Positions 17,037-25,776 of a stretch of 64,000 nucleotides of DNA are shown in pieces. Below the pieces are notes generated by a model, which saw only the letters and a program-made list of their open reading frames with translations, was not told the origin of the DNA and made no database searches. The stretch's first letter is position 1. Every line of letters starts with the position of its first letter. The translations under genes and the position numbers were made by a program. This DNA is from AP-15 sp963736715 (GTDB lineage: Bacteria; Pseudomonadota; Alphaproteobacteria; ATCC43930; CGMCC-115725). The stretch lies in contig CAVTQA010000019.1 in NCBI GenBank assembly GCA_963736715.1, positions 62,001 to 126,000 of the forward strand. Direction: 5' to 3'.

Positions 17037-18509
17037 ATGAGCGCCCATATGACCCCTGAACAAGTCCGGTCGAAAATCGACCATCCGATCGTCGATGGCG
17101 ACGGGCATTGGGTCGAATACGATCCGGTGTTCAGCGACAAGATGCGCAATGTCGGCGGCGATCTCGCTGCAGACGGGTTTCTGAAGGCGATGGGGACGAC
17201 ACGCGAGCTGCTCTCGATGCCGGTCGCCGAGCGCCGCCACAAGCGCCTGGGTCAGCAGGCCTTCTGGGCGCGCCAGGCGGAAAACACGCTCGACCGCGCC
17301 ACTGCGATGATGCCGAAGCTGCTGTACGATCGCCTCGACGAACTCGGCCTCGACTTTGTCGTCGTCTACCCGACTGCCGGGCTGCGTTTGCCGCGCATCC
17401 AGGACGACGCGGCGCGGCGCGCCGTCATCCGCGCCTACAACATCGTCTCGGCCGATTACTTCAGCGGCCTCGGCGACCGGCTGACCCCGGCGGCAATCAT
17501 CCCGATGCACACCCCCGACGAGGCGATCGCCGAGCTCGAATTCGTGACCAAGCAATTGGGCTCGAAGGTCGGCATGTTCGGCAGCAACATGGCGCGAAAA
17601 GTGCCGGCGGCCGCGGCCAACGACCCCGACACCGCGCGCTTTGCGGTGTGGTACGACGTGCTCGGTCTCGACAGCGAGTACGACTACGACCCGGTCTGGG
17701 CGAAATGCGTCGAGCTCGGCATCGCGCCGACCTTCCACAGCGCCTCGAGCAGTCAGGGCCTGCGCCTGTCGCCGACCAATTTCACCTACAACCACATCGG
17801 CCATTTCGCCGCCGCCGGCCATGCGACCGCAAAGGCGATTTTCCTCGGCGGCGTCACTCGGCGCTTCCCTGAACTGCGCTTTGCGTTTCTCGAAGGCGGC
17901 GTCGGCTGGGCCAGCCAGCTGTTCGGCGATCTGATCGAGCATTGGGAGCGGCGCAGCGCCAAGGCCTTGGAGCGCATGCACCCGGACAAGCTCGACCGCG
18001 CCAAATTGATGAGCCTCGTCGAGAAATACGGCTACAGCGACATCGCCGCGGCATTGCGCGAGCGCGGCGGCCTGCCCGACCCCGAACAGGCCTATCTCAC
18101 CGGCAATCTCGAGAACATCGACGATTTCTCGGCCTGCCAGATCACCCGCAAGGAAGACTGGGTCGACCTCTACGCCAAGCCCTACTATTTCGGCTGCGAG
18201 GCCGACGATCGCATGAACGCCACCGCCTTCGGCCACAACAATCCGTTCGGTTCAAAGCTCAACGCGATCTTCAGCTCGGACATCGGGCATTTCGACGTGA
18301 TCGACATGCGCCACCCGTTGCCCGAAGCCTACGAGCTGGTCGAGGACGGCCACATCACCCCCGACAATTTCCGCGCCTTCACCTTCACCAACGCGGTCAA
18401 ACTGTGGGGCACGCAAAACCCGCACTTCTTCGAAGGCACGCGCGTCGCCAAAGAAGCCGCCGCGATCCTCGCCGCCGCGCAAACCCCAACCCTCGCCGCC
18501 GCCGAATAA
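17037..18509 (+). CDS. amidohydrolase family protein (amidohydrolase 2 / ACMSD-like)
   Basis: A 490-residue metal-dependent hydrolase or decarboxylase with a TIM-barrel fold. The metal-binding start is PIVDGDGHWVEYDPVF near residue 16, where DGDGH replaces the commoner DxDxH/HxH. Further marks are LGIAPTFHSASSS near 230, PELRFAFLEGGVGW near 280, and NAIFSSDIGHFDVIDM near 415, where the Asp of SSDIGH corresponds to the conserved metal-ligand aspartate. ATG 17037 follows GGAGAA at suitable spacing. A terminator follows. A decayed copy of the last 45 codons lies 1.5 kb downstream (20050-20197). Substrate unknown; relatives act in aromatic-acid and diketone degradation. Probably cytoplasmic. Confidence 0.88.
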   Translation: MSAHMTPEQVRSKIDHPIVDGDGHWVEYDPVFSDKMRNVGGDLAADGFLKAMGTTRELLSMPVAERRHKRLGQQAFWARQAENTLDRATAMMPKLLYDRLDELGLDFVVVYPTAGLRLPRIQDDAARRAVIRAYNIVSADYFSGLGDRLTPAAIIPMHTPDEAIAELEFVTKQLGSKVGMFGSNMARKVPAAAANDPDTARFAVWYDVLGLDSEYDYDPVWAKCVELGIAPTFHSASSSQGLRLSPTNFTYNHIGHFAAAGHATAKAIFLGGVTRRFPELRFAFLEGGVGWASQLFGDLIEHWERRSAKALERMHPDKLDRAKLMSLVEKYGYSDIAAALRERGGLPDPEQAYLTGNLENIDDFSACQITRKEDWVDLYAKPYYFGCEADDRMNATAFGHNNPFGSKLNAIFSSDIGHFDVIDMRHPLPEAYELVEDGHITPDNFRAFTFTNAVKLWGTQNPHFFEGTRVAKEAAAILAAAQTPTLAAAE

Positions 18510-18529
18510 CCCGGCCCGGCTCACCCGCA

Positions 18530-18563
18530 AACAGCGCCGCCGCAAGACGGCGCTGTTTTCTTT
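18530..18563 (+). terminator. rho-independent terminator after the amidohydrolase gene
   Basis: Stem AACAGCGCCG (18530-18539) with CGGCGCTGTT (18548-18557), an eight-base loop, then TTCTTT. It begins 21 bases after the stop codon. Confidence 0.8.
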
Positions 18564-18692
18564 ACGTTGGAACGAAATCAGGCATAGCCCAGAAATGGCG
18601 CGCGACAAGGTTCGCCACCCTTACTAGACTAGAAAGGACAGTCGTATTGGACGTGATTTTGACACTCTCACTCATATAGACAACCCATACTA

Positions 18693-20003
18693 GTGGAGAC
18701 ACCGGACGTGCCGGATCATCCATTGTCACCCTGGCGAGGCCCCCGGCTATCGGGACAGCCGAGCCCGGGGAAGTCGCTACCACGATGGCCCTGCCTACTA
18801 CCGAGCATTGTCGTGGCCGTCGCACCGTTGCGCAATTTGACCGGCGATGCCGAACAGCAATGTCTGGTCGAAGGTTTCACCGACCAACTTGTCACCGGCC
18901 TATTTCGGCACTGTCGCGTTTTCTCATTCGCTTGGCTGGCGGGCGAACCGCGCTGGGCCGCCAACCGTGCGGCGCCAAACCCATCCGAACTCAAATACGT
19001 GATCTCCGGGAGTGTCCAGCGGGGCAGTTCCCAGGGGATGCTGCGGGTCAACATACGGATCTCGGAAGCCGCGACGGCTAATTACCTCTGGGCGGCCCGA
19101 CAGGAATTCCGGCCTGAACACCTCGCACAAATTCGGACCGAGATAACGCCGCAAATCTCCCGAGCGCTTCATACCTTGCTTTTACACGAGGCGAGCCACC
19201 GCGCCTATGCCATCTCGGGTGCCGAGCTTGGGGTTAACGAGTGTCTCGCCCGCGGCGAGGCGGCACTCAAGAGAGAGCTGTGCGCCGAACTCAGCGTCGA
19301 AGCTCAGCAATGGTTCCTTGCCGCGCACGCTCGCGACCCGCGCAATGTCGAGGCACTCTTCGGTCTGGCGCTCACTTGCCAGCATCTCGTCAGCAAGCCC
19401 TGGTGGGGGGATCCGCGCGCCGCTGCAGCCGCATCCGACCTCGGCCGCGAGGCGGTCACGATCGCTCTCGAATTCGAACCGGGGAATGCCCGCGTAAAAA
19501 CTATCCAAGGAATGCTGTACTCTGCGGCAGGACAGCTGGAAGAGGGGGCCTGGGCCCTCCGTCAGGCACTGGCGATGGACCAGGATCTGGGACCTGCGCA
19601 TGGGTTCGCAGGATATAATGCCGCACTTCTCGGGAGTGCCCGGGACACACTGCCTGCGGTCGAACGAGCTATGCACCTCGATCGGACAGATCGGCGGCAC
19701 AGTATCTTCTTCTGCTACGGCGGATTTGCCGAACTGCTGCTCGGCCGGACGCATGAAGCGGTCGTCCTCCTTCAGAAATCGCTGGAACTCAATCCCACCG
19801 AAGGCAGCGCGCAGCTTCTGCTGATCGCCGCCTTGTCCCTGACCGGACGGCAAAAGAAAGCGGCGTGGATGGCAGAGTCATTCCGCCAGCAATATGCCGC
19901 GTCCCCAATCGATGCCTTCGAGCAGCTCTGGCTGTCGCGCTCGGCTTCCCCGGTCTATCGCGCCCAGGTCTACCCGCTGTTCGAGGCCATCCGAGCATCC
20001 TAG
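18693..20003 (+). CDS. TolB-like/TPR protein lacking a cyclase domain
   Basis: A 436-residue protein. Near residue 38 it has PSIVVAVAPLRNLTGDAEQQ, then VEGFTDQLVTGLFR and KYVISGSVQRGSSQGMLRVN. This is the TolB-like module that normally follows an adenylate/guanylate cyclase domain (compare the PSIAVLPFQNMSGDPEQEYF module of the gene at 60694-62457). TPR-like helices follow (NVEALFGLALTCQHLVSKPW; GMLYSAAGQLEEGAWALRQA; AELLLGRTHEAVVLLQKSLE). There is no class III cyclase domain and no transmembrane helix; the first 35 residues are Pro/Arg-rich and doubtful. The start is GTG 18693 with no clear ribosome binding site, so the true start may be downstream. Probably a scaffolding or regulatory protein cut away from a cyclase, or a natural stand-alone module. 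Confidence 0.7.
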   Translation: METPDVPDHPLSPWRGPRLSGQPSPGKSLPRWPCLLPSIVVAVAPLRNLTGDAEQQCLVEGFTDQLVTGLFRHCRVFSFAWLAGEPRWAANRAAPNPSELKYVISGSVQRGSSQGMLRVNIRISEAATANYLWAARQEFRPEHLAQIRTEITPQISRALHTLLLHEASHRAYAISGAELGVNECLARGEAALKRELCAELSVEAQQWFLAAHARDPRNVEALFGLALTCQHLVSKPWWGDPRAAAAASDLGREAVTIALEFEPGNARVKTIQGMLYSAAGQLEEGAWALRQALAMDQDLGPAHGFAGYNAALLGSARDTLPAVERAMHLDRTDRRHSIFFCYGGFAELLLGRTHEAVVLLQKSLELNPTEGSAQLLLIAALSLTGRQKKAAWMAESFRQQYAASPIDAFEQLWLSRSASPVYRAQVYPLFEAIRAS

Positions 20004-20049
20004 CCGCCCGCTCGTTTTCCCAGAGTCGCTTCCGCTTCCTTCCGCCGCC

Positions 20050-20197
20050 GCCGATTTTCGCGCCTTCACCTTCGTGAATGCAGTGCGGCTGTGGGGCACC
20101 TAAAACCCGCTCTTCTTCGCGGGCACCCGCGTCGCCAAAGAAGCCGCCGCAATCCTTGCCGCGGCGCAACCACCCCACCCTCGCCGCCGCCGAATAA
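20050..20197 (+). pseudogene. decayed duplicate of the amidohydrolase 3' end
   Basis: This stretch matches 18370-18512, the last 45 codons of the amidohydrolase gene, along its whole length. The frame reads DFRAFTFVNAVRLWGT, stop (TAA), then NPLFFAGTRVAKEAAAILAA, where the intact gene has NFRAFTFTNAVKLWGTQNPH and onward. A later one-base change destroys the end. Many differences are synonymous third-position changes, so this copy diverged as a coding sequence before decaying, which suggests an old tandem paralogue rather than a fresh copy. The rest of that gene is absent, and the TolB/TPR gene occupies the gap. Confidence 0.85.
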
Positions 20198-20220
20198 TCC
20201 CGGCACGGCAGCAGCGGACA

Positions 20221-20262
20221 GCCGGCTCCGACAGCATCGAAGAGGGTGCTGTCGGAGCCGGC
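20221..20262. terminator. 16-bp perfect hairpin between convergent genes
   Basis: GCCGGCTCCGACAGCA (20221-20236) pairs perfectly with TGCTGTCGGAGCCGGC (20247-20262) across a ten-base loop. It lies 25 bases past the stop of the minus-strand haloperoxidase gene and downstream of the plus-strand relic. No strong T-tract. Confidence 0.75.
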
Positions 20263-20287
20263 GTCCAGTAAACGGGGTGCTGAGGGT

Positions 20288-21847
20288 TTACTGATTGGAG
20301 ATCGTCGCGACGGTGCCGTCGAGCTTCGTCAGCTTGACCGTGAATTTCTCGTTGTAGGTGTGGGCGCGGTCCTGCAGCAGGCTCAGCGCGACTGCCTCCC
20401 CCAGCTGAATTGACGTTTCGGTATCACTGCGCCAGTGAATACCGGCATGAATGCCGTGACCATAGCTGATATTGTGCGCCAGCTTGTGCAATTCGCCGTT
20501 GACCGTCAGCTGGCCGGCGTCATCGCCCGTGTAATTGTTCAGCGTCGTTCCGTCATTTGACGGCACCTTCGGGTTCGGCAGGACAAAATCGCCGTCGAAA
20601 AAGAACTTCAACGCGGTAATGCAGGCCCCCGCCACCGCGCCGTGTCCGGTCGGATACGAGGGATGCGTTGGCGAACCCTCGGGAAAGGCCTGTGACAGGA
20701 AGTAACTGTTGTTGGTCGCGAACGCGCTCTGCACCGCCTTGGAGCCAAGCACCGTGCCGCTGACATGGCCCTGGATCATGTTGCCTTCGCCAATTTGCAG
20801 CAAATAAACGATCGCGCCGCCGGATTCCGGACGATGGCGCAGATGCACATACCATTTCTGGTACCACACCGCGTTGAGCGCCTCGCGCGCCACTGTGGTC
20901 AATGTCGCTGCGATGTCGGGCTGACCCATCGTGCCAAACCCGTTTTGCGTTTTGGACGTGTTGTACGGGTTCCCCGGGTTCAACGGCACCGGGTTGCCGC
21001 CATTGATCGTGTTCAATACCAGGTACGCGGTAAAATACGCCTGGTACAGCACATCGGAATGAGTGTATGCGGCCAGGCCTCGCCCATCGTGCAGAAATAG
21101 CGGCACGTCCGGCTGCAGCTTCAATCCGGTGGAGATCCCGTTCTGCACCTGCATGAACGTGTTCTTGTCGAGCATGTAATCGACGGCTTTTTTGAACGTC
21201 ATGTATTTCTGCGTGATCGGCAACGCCCCCATCATCGTGTCCTGAAGCAGAAACTGGGACATATAGGGGCCGATCGTGTCACCCGCAAAGCCGCCGCGGA
21301 ACAGCAGGTTCGGAGTGACCTTGTTGCCCGCGTCTCTGGGTCCTTTGTAGCTGGCCATCGACGACAATTCCGTTGCCGCCGCCACGGCCGTCGGATCCGA
21401 GGAGTACTGAGTAAAGGGGACATCGCGCAACAGCGACGCCCAGTACAGTTCCACCAGTTCCGCAGCGTAGTCCTCGCTCGCCAAGGCCGGCGCCGGCGGC
21501 ACGCCGAACTGGCTGCAATCGAGACATTCCAGATCGAATGCCAAACCGCCCTGCGGGCCATTGAGCGTGCGCGGCCCACCCAGCACAATCTTTTCGAAAT
21601 CCGCCGGGTCGCCGCTCTTCAGCGCTGTGATGAAGGTCTGGTAGGCTGCAAGATCGACCAGGCCGATGCCGGTCTGCAGAATGCCCTTTGTGTAGGTCCC
21701 CGACTTGTCGGGATAGAGAGCTTCGTCGCCGTTATCGATTTGCGCGGGCGGGGGAACGAACGCATCGTGCCCGGCGGCCTGGGTGCGCAATGCGAAGGAT
21801 CTCGGTACGCGATGACTGGGTGCGGTGGTTGGCGAAATAATGCCCAT
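20288..21847 (-). CDS. vanadium-dependent haloperoxidase-like protein (PAP2 superfamily)
   Basis: A 519-residue protein of the vanadium haloperoxidase / acid-phosphatase fold, which oxidises halides with hydrogen peroxide. Vanadate-pocket motifs are QKWYVHLRHRPESGG near residue 332 (Lys and Arg), PSYPTGHGAVAGA near 410 (Ser/Thr, Gly, acid-base His), and GHGIHAGIHWRSD near 475 (vanadate-ligand His). The usual pocket arginine six residues before that last His is Gly or His here, so activity is not assured. ATG 21847 has an excellent GGAGAGGAA ribosome binding site; the longer frame from 21952 was rejected. No signal peptide is visible, although the segment around residue 20 is Arg-rich. Convergent with the TolB/TPR gene; substrate unknown. 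Confidence 0.85.
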   Translation of the reverse strand: MGIISPTTAPSHRVPRSFALRTQAAGHDAFVPPPAQIDNGDEALYPDKSGTYTKGILQTGIGLVDLAAYQTFITALKSGDPADFEKIVLGGPRTLNGPQGGLAFDLECLDCSQFGVPPAPALASEDYAAELVELYWASLLRDVPFTQYSSDPTAVAAATELSSMASYKGPRDAGNKVTPNLLFRGGFAGDTIGPYMSQFLLQDTMMGALPITQKYMTFKKAVDYMLDKNTFMQVQNGISTGLKLQPDVPLFLHDGRGLAAYTHSDVLYQAYFTAYLVLNTINGGNPVPLNPGNPYNTSKTQNGFGTMGQPDIAATLTTVAREALNAVWYQKWYVHLRHRPESGGAIVYLLQIGEGNMIQGHVSGTVLGSKAVQSAFATNNSYFLSQAFPEGSPTHPSYPTGHGAVAGACITALKFFFDGDFVLPNPKVPSNDGTTLNNYTGDDAGQLTVNGELHKLAHNISYGHGIHAGIHWRSDTETSIQLGEAVALSLLQDRAHTYNEKFTVKLTKLDGTVATISNQ

Positions 21848-21996
21848 GGTTCCTCTCCGTAAAAGGGAATTGCCAGCGTCGGCCTGCGCGCTCAATGCGC
21901 GGCAACACGAACAATAACTCGCCAATTTCTGAAGACGTGTGAGCCGCTTCACATTAGCGGCGATTTATCGGGACGGACTGCGTTTGGGGCCAATAC

Positions 21997-22023
21997 AGCA
22001 GCGCCGTCCTCGGCGGCGCTGCT
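21997..22023. terminator. 10-bp hairpin downstream of the acetyltransferase gene
   Basis: AGCAGCGCCG (21997-22006) with CGGCGCTGCT (22014-22023), a seven-base loop. It begins directly after the stop of the minus-strand GNAT gene. No T-tract in that direction, so termination efficiency is uncertain. Confidence 0.6.
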
Positions 22024-22026
22024 CGA

Positions 22027-22470
22027 CTAACAAAACCCGCGGTAAAGGTGCGTGTGTCCGTCACGCATGTCTGGGGCAAAACCCAGCGATTCCCAAAATG
22101 AAACGCTTCCCGGTGCGGCATTGACGGTCACCAATAGGCCCGTAATCCGCGCCCGTTCGAGTAACGCCTTCGCCAAGGTGCGGCCAACCCCGGCTCGCCG
22201 GAACAGCGGCCTCACGTAAAATCTCCGCATACGCAGAGCACCGGGGAGGACAGGTTCGATTGTGAGACCGCCAATACCGGCGAGCACTCCAGTTACATGC
22301 GCAGCGAGCAGCGCCTCGCCCTCACGGTCAAAGCGCATCCTGCACGCTTCCCAATCAGCCGCGAGCCGTTCCACGAACCTATAGCCCTCGTCACGGGCTT
22401 CCGCCCGCAAGGCGTCGAACCCCTCAGGCAAGTTCTCGATCACGAGCTGCAGCTGGGGCCAGAAATCCAT
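22027..22470 (-). CDS. GNAT family N-acetyltransferase
   Basis: A 147-residue acyl-CoA-dependent acetyltransferase of the GNAT fold. The acetyl-CoA pyrophosphate-binding motif A is MRRFYVRPLFRRAGVGRTLA near residues 80-99 (R-x-x-G-x-G pattern RRAGVGR). The C-terminal strand and helix NAAPGSVSFWESLGFAPD match the family's motif B, with the usual FWESLGF. ATG 22470 is preferred over a TTG four codons upstream. It is a single gene ended by a hairpin. The acceptor substrate (amino acid, antibiotic or protein) cannot be told from the sequence. Confidence 0.88.
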   Translation of the reverse strand: MDFWPQLQLVIENLPEGFDALRAEARDEGYRFVERLAADWEACRMRFDREGEALLAAHVTGVLAGIGGLTIEPVLPGALRMRRFYVRPLFRRAGVGRTLAKALLERARITGLLVTVNAAPGSVSFWESLGFAPDMRDGHTHLYRGFC

Positions 22471-23045
22471 CTCATTCTTCAACGCAATTTTACGGCTAAA
22501 GTATCATAAAACCCTGATGGCTTGGATTATGCGGTGGCAGCCCGCCGGATATTGGCAGAGTCGGGCTGCCGCTTCGATCGTCAGGGCTACCCGAAAATTG
22601 CCGCATTGGCATGCTAATAACACCTCGTTTCGGCGCCGGGAGTTTTTTTTATGATCGTATTGTTGAGCTTTCTGTTACCGCAGTTCGCCGTCAGTTCGCG
22701 AATAACAGCGAATATCAGCCAGGATTTTCGCTGTTATTTTGGTGTGGCCACCCACGAAACCCCAGGTTTTCTGCGGCGTTCTACAGCCTCCCTGGCTGTT
22801 TCTTTGGGGATTATCAGCCAGATCAGCCAGGCCGTTCTCCAAACTCTCACGTCCGGGCGAACCGGCGCAGCTTGTCCCGACGATGCCCACACGGCTACCA
22901 TCAGCTACTTCGCCTATGTCCGGCTTGAACGGCGGTGAGGCCCGGACAGTCTGTCAGTGGCGCCCCAACGGGAGGAACGAGATTTCCGTGCTAGAAGAGA
23001 GACAAGCCCGACGCCGATCAAATCAGCGGTCTCCTGGAGCGAAAA
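22471..23045. other. intergenic stretch with one inverted repeat
   Basis: About 575 bases without a supported gene. It holds the inverted repeat AATAACAGCGAA (22701-22712) / TTCGCTGTTATT (22727-22738) and several copies of ATCAGCCAG nearby. No RNA gene was recognised. Confidence 0.4.
22701..22738. repeat. 12-bp perfect inverted repeat
   Basis: AATAACAGCGAA and TTCGCTGTTATT separated by 14 bases containing TATCAGCCAGGA. It is AT-richer than the surroundings and not at the end of any gene; it could be a regulator or recombinase site. No flanking gene supports either. Confidence 0.6.
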
Positions 23046-23115
23046 GTGACACTAAGCCCGCTCGATCCGTTTCCAGCTCACCCCCGATCTCACGATCTGC
23101 CGCCTTCTGAACGGG

Positions 23116-24060
23116 ATGTGGCAGGTCTCTGGCGCGCACGGGTATATCGAGCCCGCCGGCGCCATCGCAGAGATGTTCGTGTATCACGACGCCGGGCTGA
23201 CCACTTGGGACCTCGCCGATCATTACGGCCCGGCTGAGGACTTCATCGGAAGCTTCCGGCGCCAGTTCGCCGCCCGTAACGGGGTCGAGCGGCTTTCCGA
23301 GATCCAGGCGTTCACCAAGTGGGTTCCAGCTCCGGGCCGGATGACCCGGCGCATCGTCGACGAAGCGATCGGCACCTCGCTCTCGCGAATGGGGGTCGAA
23401 TGTCTCGACCTGCTTCAATTTCATTGGTGGGATTACCACGACGAGCACTACCTCGACGCGCTCAAACATCTCGCAGACCTGCAGCACGAAGGCAAAATCC
23501 GTCACCTCGGGCTGACCAATTTCGATACCGAGCGACTGGGCGTGATAGCCGATCATGTTCGCATCGTCTCGAACCAGGTTCAGTACTCGCTCATCGATCG
23601 CCGACCCGAGGTCCGGATGGCTGCGTTCTGCCGCGAACACGCAATTACGCTTTTCGCCTACGGCACCTTGCTGGGCGGGCTCCTCTCGGAGAAATACTTG
23701 GGCCGCCCCGAGCCGCGGCGGCCCGAGCTCAATACCGCCTCATTACAAAAGTACAAGAACATGATCGACGCATGGGGCGGATGGACCCTGTTCCAGGAGC
23801 TGCTCGCGGTGCTGAAACAGACCGCCGACAAACATCGCGTGAGTATCGCCAATGTCGCTGTCCGCTATATTCTGGACCGTCCGGCAGTGGCCGGCGTCAT
23901 CGTTGGCGCGCGGCTCGGCGTAGCGCAGCATATCGCCGAGAATACTCGTGTCTTTGGCTTCACCCTTGACCCCGGTGATCTTGCCATGATCGAGGCGGTC
24001 CTCGCTAAATCGCGCGACCTGACGCAGATAATCGGCGATTGCGGTGACGAATACAGATAG
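23116..24060 (+). CDS. aldo/keto reductase
   Basis: A 314-residue NAD(P)H-dependent oxidoreductase with an (alpha/beta)8 barrel. Visible features are GLTTWDLADHYGPAEDFIG (catalytic Asp and Tyr of DxADxYG), ECLDLLQFHWWDYHD (substrate-side His), GKIRHLGLTNFDTERL, SNQVQYSLIDRRPE, and the cofactor-binding segment AGVIVGARLGVAQHIAENTR. The ATG at 23116 cuts off conserved residues: the same frame upstream reads LTPDLTICRLLNG but has no start before a stop. In another frame GTG 23046, behind GGAG, begins MTLSPLDPFP. A one-base frameshift near 23072 may therefore have removed the true N-terminus. Convergent with the enoyl-CoA hydratase relic. Substrate unknown. Confidence 0.85.
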   Translation: MWQVSGAHGYIEPAGAIAEMFVYHDAGLTTWDLADHYGPAEDFIGSFRRQFAARNGVERLSEIQAFTKWVPAPGRMTRRIVDEAIGTSLSRMGVECLDLLQFHWWDYHDEHYLDALKHLADLQHEGKIRHLGLTNFDTERLGVIADHVRIVSNQVQYSLIDRRPEVRMAAFCREHAITLFAYGTLLGGLLSEKYLGRPEPRRPELNTASLQKYKNMIDAWGGWTLFQELLAVLKQTADKHRVSIANVAVRYILDRPAVAGVIVGARLGVAQHIAENTRVFGFTLDPGDLAMIEAVLAKSRDLTQIIGDCGDEYR

Positions 24061-24094
24061 CGGCCAGCCTTTCGATACCTCGGCTGATCGCCGC

Positions 24095-24896
24095 TCAGCG
24101 GCCTTTGAACGGGCCGGGCTTGCGTTTTTCCGCGAAGGCGCGGGCGGCTTCCTGGAAGTCTTCCGACAGGTACAGCTTCAGCGGCGCGGTCTGCATCGCC
24201 ACTTCGCGCTCGAGCTGGTCCATGTACCAGCGGCGGGTGCGCACCGTCGCGCGAACCGAGAGCGGCGGGTTCTTTGCGACTTCGGCGGCAAGCTCGCAGG
24301 CGGTTTCGAGGTGGCGGCCTTCGGGCGCGACGCGGTTGATGATGCCAGCGGCGAGCGCCTCCTCGGCGGTGAAGAAGCGGCCGGTCAGGGTCACCTCGGT
24401 CGCGAAGGCGGCGGCGCCGCGGAAATTCAACAAGGCCCAGTACTTGGCGCCGCCGAGGCCACGCGAGGTTTCGGTCACTTGAAATTTGGTGCCCGCCGCG
24501 GCGACAATCAGGTCGCATTCGAGCACGATGCCGAGCGCCAATCCCATAGCATAGCCGTGCGGCGCGGCGATGACCGGCTTCCAGTTGACCGACCGGGTCA
24601 AGAGGTCGCCGGAATTCGCGCCCCAGCCCTGCGGCCCGCCATGCTCCAGGAATTCCTCCCGCTTGCGCAATTGCCGCTGGTGCACATCGGCGCCGCTGGA
24701 AAAGGCGCGGCCGTTGCCGCAGATGACCGCGACCTGCGCCTGCGGCGTCGAGATCGAAGCGGCGCAGCGCATCCGCCAGATGCCGCACCAGTTCGTCATT
24801 GAAGGCATTAAGCCGGTCGGGCCGGTTGAGGGTCAGGGTCGCGACCTGGTCCCTGCAGGCGTATTCGACCAGGCTCGCGGTACTCTCCTGTGCCAT
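24095..24896 (-). pseudogene. enoyl-CoA hydratase/isomerase, one frameshift
   Basis: A crotonase-superfamily gene of about 267 codons split by one frameshift. From ATG 24896 (perfect GGAGGAAAC ribosome binding site) the frame reads MAQESTASLVEYACRDQVAT, then LTLNRPDRLNAFNDELV and LRRFDLDA, and leaves frame near 24748. The other frame carries VAVICGNGRAFSSGADV (oxyanion hole), AAPHGYAMGLALGIVLECDL, the YWALLNFRGAAAFATEV helix, and a C-terminus ending AFAEKRKPGPFKGR. Removing one G from GACGCCGCAGGCGCAGG restores the frame. All domains are present, so decay is recent or the shift is an error. It would act on acyl-CoA thioesters in fatty or aromatic acid degradation. Confidence 0.88.
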
Positions 24897-24912
24897 CTCG
24901 TTTCCTCCGGGC

Positions 24913-25353
24913 TTATTTGTCGAGCCACACATCTTCGAAGCGCCAGCCATTGTACTGGCTGTTGTTCATCATCGTCAGCCCCTTGACCGCGGGCTGCCAG
25001 CAGGTCGCAGCGCGCAGGTGGTAGATGATCGGGCGCGCCATATCCTGCTGCAATTTGTAATCGATATCCCAGGCCAGCCGCTTGCGCTTCTCCTGATCGG
25101 CCTCGATCGATTGCCGATCGACCATGTTGTCGAATTCCTTGTCGCAATAACTGATATAGTTGCGCGCCGAGCTGCAGACATAATTCTGCGGGAAGTATAC
25201 GTCCGGATCGTCGACTGCAGTCCCCAATACGTTCAGCCCGACCTTGAAGTCCTTGCGCATCAGCTTCGGCACCCAATTCGCTGTCTCGTGAGGCACAAAC
25301 GACATCAGCCCGCGTGCCATTGCGCGCCCGCGGCCAATTCGCCCTACCGCCAA
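24913..25353 (-). pseudogene. C-terminal remnant of an ABC peptide/nickel-type solute-binding protein (family 5)
   Basis: About 130 residues match the end of SBP_bac_5 periplasmic binding proteins: LMRKDFKVGLNVLGTAVDDP, DPDVYFPQNYVCSSARNYIS, FDNMVDRQSIEADQEKRKRL, and IIYHLRAATCWQPAVKGL just before the end at VWLDK. Full-length family members have 500-550 residues and a signal peptide. Here the homology begins around ETANWVPKLMRK (about 25290), and no earlier part is found in any frame upstream, so some 400 residues have been deleted. It sits 16 bases upstream of the enoyl-CoA hydratase relic on the same strand, perhaps the remains of a transport-plus-catabolism operon. Confidence 0.8.
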
Positions 25354-25776
25354 ACCCGCCGCCCGCCTTATTGCCCATTATTCCGGAAGCCAGAGTGCGC
25401 TAAATTCGGCATTTTTCAGCGCCCCGCTAGTGCGGCTTGAGGTCACACCCGTGCCGAAATACGATGCTGACATGTGATGGTAGAGATTAGAAATTTCCCG
25501 TTTTCATGGAATCCGGAGAAAGCGCGTAACGCGATCGTCTTGACCACGGGTTGCACAGCAAGCATATAGGGGTAGCAGCGTTCGTGCTCCGGCTTGGAGC
25601 CACGTGATCGAGCCCGCGTGAATGATCCCGCCAAGAAGGTGGGAGATGGGTTCGTTCTTTATCCCCTGCCCTAATTTGACAGCCCTTATCGCGCGGGTCG
25701 TCTCCCGACCCGGTAGGTGCATTCGATGGGTCATGTGCACCTTCTCCGAGCCCAACGACCCTGTGAGGCACCAATA
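25354..25776. other. intergenic stretch, nothing recognised
   Basis: About 420 bases between the solute-binding-protein remnant and the helicase gene. No supported gene or RNA. The helicase promoter should lie here. Confidence 0.35.
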
